Source: an uncultured Oscillospiraceae bacterium
GTDB lineage: Bacteria > Bacillota > Clostridia > Oscillospirales > Oscillospiraceae
DNA: 64,000 nt
Assembly (NCBI GenBank): GCA_910584045.1
Contig: CAJTYO010000002.1
Location: 58,003 to 122,002, forward strand
Reading direction: 5' to 3'
The number at the start of each line of letters is the position of its first letter. Within the stretch, counting starts at the first letter, position 1. Shown one piece after another: positions 60,376 through 64,000 of this stretch. Under the pieces are notes generated by a model. That model did not search any database and was not told the DNA's origin. It saw only the letters and a list, made by a program, of their open reading frames with translations. The position numbers and the translations under genes are program-made.

Positions 60376-60841
60376 AGTAACCTCCACCGCTTTCCTCTCT
60401 CAGCGGAAACCGGTAGATACACTTGCGGGTCTCGCCGTCCTCGACCCGCATATCGCTGTCCTCCGGTAGCTCGGCGATCTCCAGCAGCTCCCCGCCCAGC
60501 CATTCGCAGGTCTTTCGAGAGAGAACGTTTTCGGGGTTGCACGTGATGATAACATACTCCATACCGTGCCGCTTCGCCAGCTCGAAGAGCAGCAGGCACG
60601 CCTTCCCGGCATAATGGCGTCCCCAATAGGGCTCCTCCACCCGGTAGCCGATGTTTCCGCCGTAATAGACGCTCTCGTTATGGCCGATCCGCAGGTCGCA
60701 GGTCCCCATCCTGCTCCCTGCCATATCGCAGATGGAGAAATGATAGGCGGGCAACCAGTCCTTTGCCGGGTCGGCCTCCACGGTTTTTTCCAATAGCAGC
60801 TGTATCTCTTCGTTTTTCAGAAAACCTGTGTCAAGAAACAT
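60362..60841 (-). CDS. GNAT acetyltransferase, copy A
   Basis: The ATG at 60841 (opening MFLDTGFLKNEEIQLLL) matches its paralogue and follows GAGAGG; product 159 residues. GNAT features are the GNIGYRVEEPYWGRHYAGKA acetyl-CoA-binding region near residues 68-87 and the ITCNPENVLSRKTCEWLGG segment near 104-122. It is a tandem duplicate of the gene at 60859-61302; the two share the start and a long C-terminal block. Substrate unknown. Confidence 0.85.
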   Translation of the reverse strand: MFLDTGFLKNEEIQLLLEKTVEADPAKDWLPAYHFSICDMAGSRMGTCDLRIGHNESVYYGGNIGYRVEEPYWGRHYAGKACLLLFELAKRHGMEYVIITCNPENVLSRKTCEWLGGELLEIAELPEDSDMRVEDGETRKCIYRFPLREESGGGYYEAE

Positions 60842-60858
60842 ATTCGCCTCTCCCGCTG

Positions 60859-61302
60859 TCAAAGTGAAAACTGGAAAATACACCTGTGGGACTCACCGGT
60901 CAAGCGCCGCTGTTCGCTGTCCTCCGGCAGCTCTGCGATCTCCAGCAGCTCCCCGCCCAGCCATTCGCACGTTTTTCGGGATGCCTGATTGTCCGGGGTG
61001 CAGGTAATGATCAGGTACTCCATTCCCTGCCGCCTTGCAAGCGCAAAGAGCAGTTGGCAGGCTTTCCCCGCATAGTGCCGCCCCCGGTAGGGCTCGTCGA
61101 TCTTATAGCCGATATTCCCGGCATAGTAGAGGGCATCGCTGTGTCCCAGCCGCAAATTGCAGCCGCCCACCGGTCTGCCGGTATGGTCCAGAATGTCGAA
61201 ATGGAACGCCGGGTCCCATTTTCTCTGTGGATCATCTGGATCCAGCTCAATCTGACGGAGAGAAATTTCCGCAGTTTTCAGAAAATTTGTGTCAAGAAAC
61301 AT
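60859..61302 (-). CDS. GNAT acetyltransferase, copy B
   Basis: I use the ATG at 61302 (opening MFLDTNFLKTAEISLRQ), which has GAGAGG at a normal distance; the ATG two codons earlier is too close to that site. Product 147 residues. The acetyl-CoA region GNIGYKIDEPYRGRHYAGKA and the segment SRKTCEWLGGELLEIAELPE are almost the same as in copy A. It overlaps prmC by 11 bases, so both copies belong to the prmC transcript. Confidence 0.85.
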   Translation of the reverse strand: MFLDTNFLKTAEISLRQIELDPDDPQRKWDPAFHFDILDHTGRPVGGCNLRLGHSDALYYAGNIGYKIDEPYRGRHYAGKACQLLFALARRQGMEYLIITCTPDNQASRKTCEWLGGELLEIAELPEDSEQRRLTGESHRCIFQFSL

Positions 61303-62185
61303 CGCCATTCCTCTCCGGCGCCGTCCCGTACACCACTCTGCTGATCCCCTGGGCGTCCGGCAGAACGCAGATGTCCGTAAACCCTTCGTCAGCCATCAGA
61401 CGCTGCACCATATCCGCCTGTCCGATCCCGACCTCAAAGTACATTCTCCCGCTTGCCGTCAGTACAGGCTTCCAGTTTTTTGTAATCATGCGATAGAAAT
61501 CCAATCCGTCCTCCCCGCCGTCCAGGGCCAGTTGGGGCTCAAAATTCTTCACCGACCGGTCCAGCGTCTCCATATCCGTCCGGGGGATGTAGGGCGGGTT
61601 GCAGGCGATGCAGTCAAACGTCCCGATGCCCCTGGGGGGCGGAGCCAGCGCATCCAGGGTCTCCGCCTTGACTCGGTCTGTCAGGCCGCAGCGCCGCACA
61701 TTCCTGCGGCAGACCCCCAGCGCCGCCTCGGACAGGTCTCCCAGCAGCGCCCGGCAGCCCGGGGTGTTGGCGGCTACCGCCAGTCCGATACAGCCGCTGC
61801 CGGTACACAGATCCAGCATTCGGCATCTTTCCATGGACCGAGCGAATTCCATTGCCGCCTCTGCCAGAATCTCTGTGTCCGTCCGGGGGATCAAAACGTT
61901 CCGATCAATCTCCAGCGTCAACCCGTAGAACTCCCACTCTCCAATCAGGTAGGCCACCGGCTCGCCATCCAAGTGACGCCGGGCCAGCTCACGGACCGCC
62001 GCCTCCGTCTCCGGGGACATATACAGTCCGCCGTCACGGTAAAACTCCGCCCGGCTCTTACCTGCGGCGAAGCAGACCAACTCCCGTGCCTCCAGGTCTG
62101 CGCCAGGAAGCCCGGCCCCCCGGAACTGCCGTCGAATGTCCATAAAAATCCCCTGATAGGTGGTCATTCGCGGATTACCAGGCAT
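61292..62185 (-). CDS. prmC: Release factor glutamine methyltransferase
   Basis: A 297-residue enzyme that methylates the GGQ glutamine of peptide release factors. The N-terminal helical domain carries GEPVAYLIGEWEFYGL near residues 74-89, the SAM-binding loop is LDLCTGSGCIGLAVA near 124, and the catalytic NPPYIPR motif is near 190. The start has GGAGG at a normal distance and overlaps the DUF1385 gene by 11 bases, the arrangement usual in Clostridia; prfA, which often follows, is replaced here by two GNAT genes. Confidence 0.95.
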   Translation of the reverse strand: MPGNPRMTTYQGIFMDIRRQFRGAGLPGADLEARELVCFAAGKSRAEFYRDGGLYMSPETEAAVRELARRHLDGEPVAYLIGEWEFYGLTLEIDRNVLIPRTDTEILAEAAMEFARSMERCRMLDLCTGSGCIGLAVAANTPGCRALLGDLSEAALGVCRRNVRRCGLTDRVKAETLDALAPPPRGIGTFDCIACNPPYIPRTDMETLDRSVKNFEPQLALDGGEDGLDFYRMITKNWKPVLTASGRMYFEVGIGQADMVQRLMADEGFTDICVLPDAQGISRVVYGTAPERNGDVS

Positions 62186-63128
62186 CCTTGCCTTCCTCCT
62201 GGGGTATCACCCGCTTCATGGCCTCAATAGCTACCTCGATCATGGAGTCGTCGGGCTCAAAGGTGGTGAAGTTCTGCATCCACAGGCCGGGCTTGGCGAA
62301 GAAGCTGGCCACCGGGTTGTCGTGGCCGCCCACATAGCGGTTGAACTCATATGCGATGCCAGCCACCAGCGGCAGTAGCAGCAGCTGGACCAGCATCCGC
62401 AGAAACACGTTTTCCACTGGGAACAGGGCAAATACCACCGTGTTCACCAGAATTGCCACGATAATCACCACCAGCAGAAAGCTGGTGCCGCAGCGGGGAT
62501 GGTGCTTAGGTTGGACCCGGACGTTCTCCACAGTCAGCTCCAGCCGCTTCTCGTAACAGAAGATGGTCTTGTGCTCCGCTCCGTGGTAGGAGAATACCCG
62601 CCGGATGTCCTTCATCCGGGACACAACGATCAAATAGGCCATAAAGATGACAATGCGCAGCGCCGCATCCGCCAGGTTCCGTGCCAGCACGCTGTCCGTG
62701 GCCAACTCCACGAAGCTGGCCAGAAAGGTGGGCAGCAGCATGAACAGCCCCACAGCGAAACACACCGCCAGCACCACGGAGAAGCCAATGACTACTTTCT
62801 CCATCTTCTCGTTCCCCAACTTTTCATCCAGCCACTTTTCGAATTTAGAGGGTTCGCCCTCGCCCGCGTCCTCTTCTGGGAAGTAGTCAGCGGAGAACAT
62901 GAGGGCCTTCACGCCCTTAACCATGCTGTCGATAAAGGTGACGCCGCCCCGGAGCAGGGGCCAGCCCAGGACAGGGTATTTGTCCTTGATGAGCGTCAGC
63001 GCCTCCTCCTTTACCACCAAGCCCTCCGGTCCCCGGACCACGATGGCCTGCTTCTCCGGTCCCCGCATCAGGATGCCCTCGATAAGGGCCTGGCCGCCGA
63101 TGGTTGTTCTGAATTGCTTTTCTGCCAT
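62175..63128 (-). CDS. DUF1385 membrane protein
   Basis: A 317-residue protein with the family signature in order: FRTTIGGQALIEGILMRGPE at the start, WPLLRGGVTFIDSM, then four or five membrane segments, YHGAEHKTIFCYE near 195, and HPRCGTSFLL near 225. The conserved His and Cys residues suggest metal binding or a membrane enzyme, but no function is established. The link to prmC is conserved across Firmicutes. Confidence 0.93.
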   Translation of the reverse strand: MAEKQFRTTIGGQALIEGILMRGPEKQAIVVRGPEGLVVKEEALTLIKDKYPVLGWPLLRGGVTFIDSMVKGVKALMFSADYFPEEDAGEGEPSKFEKWLDEKLGNEKMEKVVIGFSVVLAVCFAVGLFMLLPTFLASFVELATDSVLARNLADAALRIVIFMAYLIVVSRMKDIRRVFSYHGAEHKTIFCYEKRLELTVENVRVQPKHHPRCGTSFLLVVIIVAILVNTVVFALFPVENVFLRMLVQLLLLPLVAGIAYEFNRYVGGHDNPVASFFAKPGLWMQNFTTFEPDDSMIEVAIEAMKRVIPQEEGKDAW

Positions 63129-63189
63129 TGAGATTCCTTCTTTCTTTGCCGCCGCGCGCCGGCGGCGAAACAGCTTAAAGTAAATGGTA

Positions 63190-63217
63190 GTATTCCAGGG
63201 TTCTGATACTGGAATAC
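63190..63217. terminator. Hairpin between DUF1385 and sensor kinase genes
   Basis: GTATTCCAG pairs perfectly with CTGGAATAC around a 10-nt loop, 20 bases after the kinase stop. T tracts are weak. Confidence 0.5.
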
Positions 63218-63236
63218 CCCGTCAGTGATTGTCCGG

Positions 63237-64000
63237 CTACTCCGCCGGCAGGGTGATGGTCACCACGCACCCGCTGCCATCGGCGTTGCCGATGGCAAAC
63301 GTCCCCTCGTGCAGCCGGATGATCTCGTCGCACACCGCCAGCCCGATGCCGCTGCCCCGGGCTTTGGAGGAGCCCTTATAGAATTTCTGCTTCACAAAGG
63401 GCAGCTCCGCGCCGGGGATGCCGGGGCCATAGTCCCGGACGGTGATGGTGATGATTCCCTCGCCGGCAGTCACCGCCGCGTCGATCCGCTTGCCCGCGCC
63501 GCCGTGCTTGGCCGCGTTGTCCAGTACGTTGCAGAATACCTGTTTGAGCCGCTCCGGGTCGCCGGGGATGGGGGCGAACAGCTCGTCGCAGCTGTCGTAG
63601 TGCAGCTCGATGTTGTCCTGTTTGAAGAGCTCCATGTAGGTGTAGATTGTGTCCTCAAATTCCGCCTGAATGTCCACCTGCTCAATGCGCAGCGTAAACC
63701 GGCCGTCCTCCATCTTGGAGAAGTCCAGCAGCTCCTCTACCATGTTGGTCAGACGGCGGGACTCCTTTAGGATGATGCCTACGCCCCGCTTGATCTGCTG
63801 GGGGTCGTTGTCCTCCAGCAGGGTCTCGCCCCAGCCGTTGATAGCGGTCAGGGGGGTGCGCAGCTCGTGGGAGACCGAGGAGATGAACTCCGATTTGATC
63901 TTCTCGCTCTTGCTGATCTGGGAGGACATATTGTTGATAGCGTCAATGAGCTGGCCGATCTCGTCCCGGTAGTGGTTCTCCATCTGGGTGCCGTAGCTGC
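63237..64000 (-). CDS. Sensor histidine kinase, N-terminal part outside window
   Basis: The frame stays open to the window edge, so about 250 residues of the C-terminal half are seen. They include the end of a HAMP linker (YRDEIGQLIDAINNMSSQIS), HisKA with the phosphoacceptor His in SSVSHELRTPLTAINGW, and a complete ATPase domain: VLDNAAKHG, DYGPGIPGAE, GSGIGLAVCDEI. The response regulator would be expected upstream on the minus strand, beyond the window. Confidence 0.92.
   Translation of the reverse strand, partial: SYGTQMENHYRDEIGQLIDAINNMSSQISKSEKIKSEFISSVSHELRTPLTAINGWGETLLEDNDPQQIKRGVGIILKESRRLTNMVEELLDFSKMEDGRFTLRIEQVDIQAEFEDTIYTYMELFKQDNIELHYDSCDELFAPIPGDPERLKQVFCNVLDNAAKHGGAGKRIDAAVTAGEGIITITVRDYGPGIPGAELPFVKQKFYKGSSKARGSGIGLAVCDEIIRLHEGTFAIGNADGSGCVVTITLPAE

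Overview
The window looks like chromosome of a gut-type Oscillospiraceae bacterium (Clostridia; Flavonifractor, Lawsonibacter or Intestinimonas-like). The reasons are high-GC Firmicutes coding style with strong AGGAGG-type ribosome sites, SLH-domain surface proteins, a T-box leader, the acetylase route to diaminopimelate (dapH), FprA-type flavodiiron protein, GHKL/LytTR signalling, and the DUF1385-prmC pair typical of Clostridia. Genus is an inference. I saw no tRNA, rRNA, CRISPR array or intact insertion sequence.

Layout. 1-6299: 3' part of a giant SLH-anchored surface protein, followed by a lower-GC remnant zone (6300-7427) with a broken surface-protein fragment. 7428-11076: housekeeping run (ychF, membrane acyltransferase-like protein, Nudix, DUF523, DUF2500, RibD-type reductase), then a palindrome-rich intergenic element. 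11371-12534: flavodiiron protein on the minus strand. 12535-13348: non-coding, with a 166-bp whole-element palindrome (MITE candidate) and a 39-40 bp tandem repeat. 13349-19224: SLH protein, dapA-dapB-dapH, and a GH3 glycosidase. 19436-25804: a T-box leader, a LeuA-family protein that has lost its metal ligands, a TIM-barrel/acyl-CoA-synthetase fusion, and a GHKL kinase/LytTR regulator pair, all in one direction and tightly packed. 26043-27659: membrane-anchored M23 peptidase with LysM and G5 domains. 27791-32287: ECF sigma factor and a four-gene ABC export-type operon.

32404-38831 is a lower-GC carbohydrate island: GH3 glycosidase, sugar-binding lipoprotein and two permeases on the minus strand, facing a divergent AraC regulator; it has no ATPase of its own. 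39038-41684 pairs a CoA-disulfide/persulfide reductase with a siroheme sulfite-reductase-like protein. 42106-51382 is an Ami/Opp-type oligopeptide transporter with a consensus promoter and a structured leader. Its two ATPases carry unusual additions: a large charged coiled-coil insertion in one and a C-terminal membrane anchor in the other. It ends with a divergent ApbE-like membrane protein. 51599-55578 is an OmpR/HisKA two-component system with an unknown membrane protein and a VanY-type carboxypeptidase. 55664-57002 holds a sigma/anti-sigma pair. An AT-rich patch with one 64-residue membrane protein follows. The minus-strand tail carries recA with a 42-residue membrane ORF behind it, a nucleotidyltransferase, a flavin-binding protein, two duplicated GNAT genes, prmC, DUF1385 and a truncated sensor kinase.

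The best candidates for undescribed biology are the T-box/LeuA-like/fusion/GHKL-LytTR cluster (19436-26045) and the modified Ami-type transporter with its ApbE-like partner (41859-51382).
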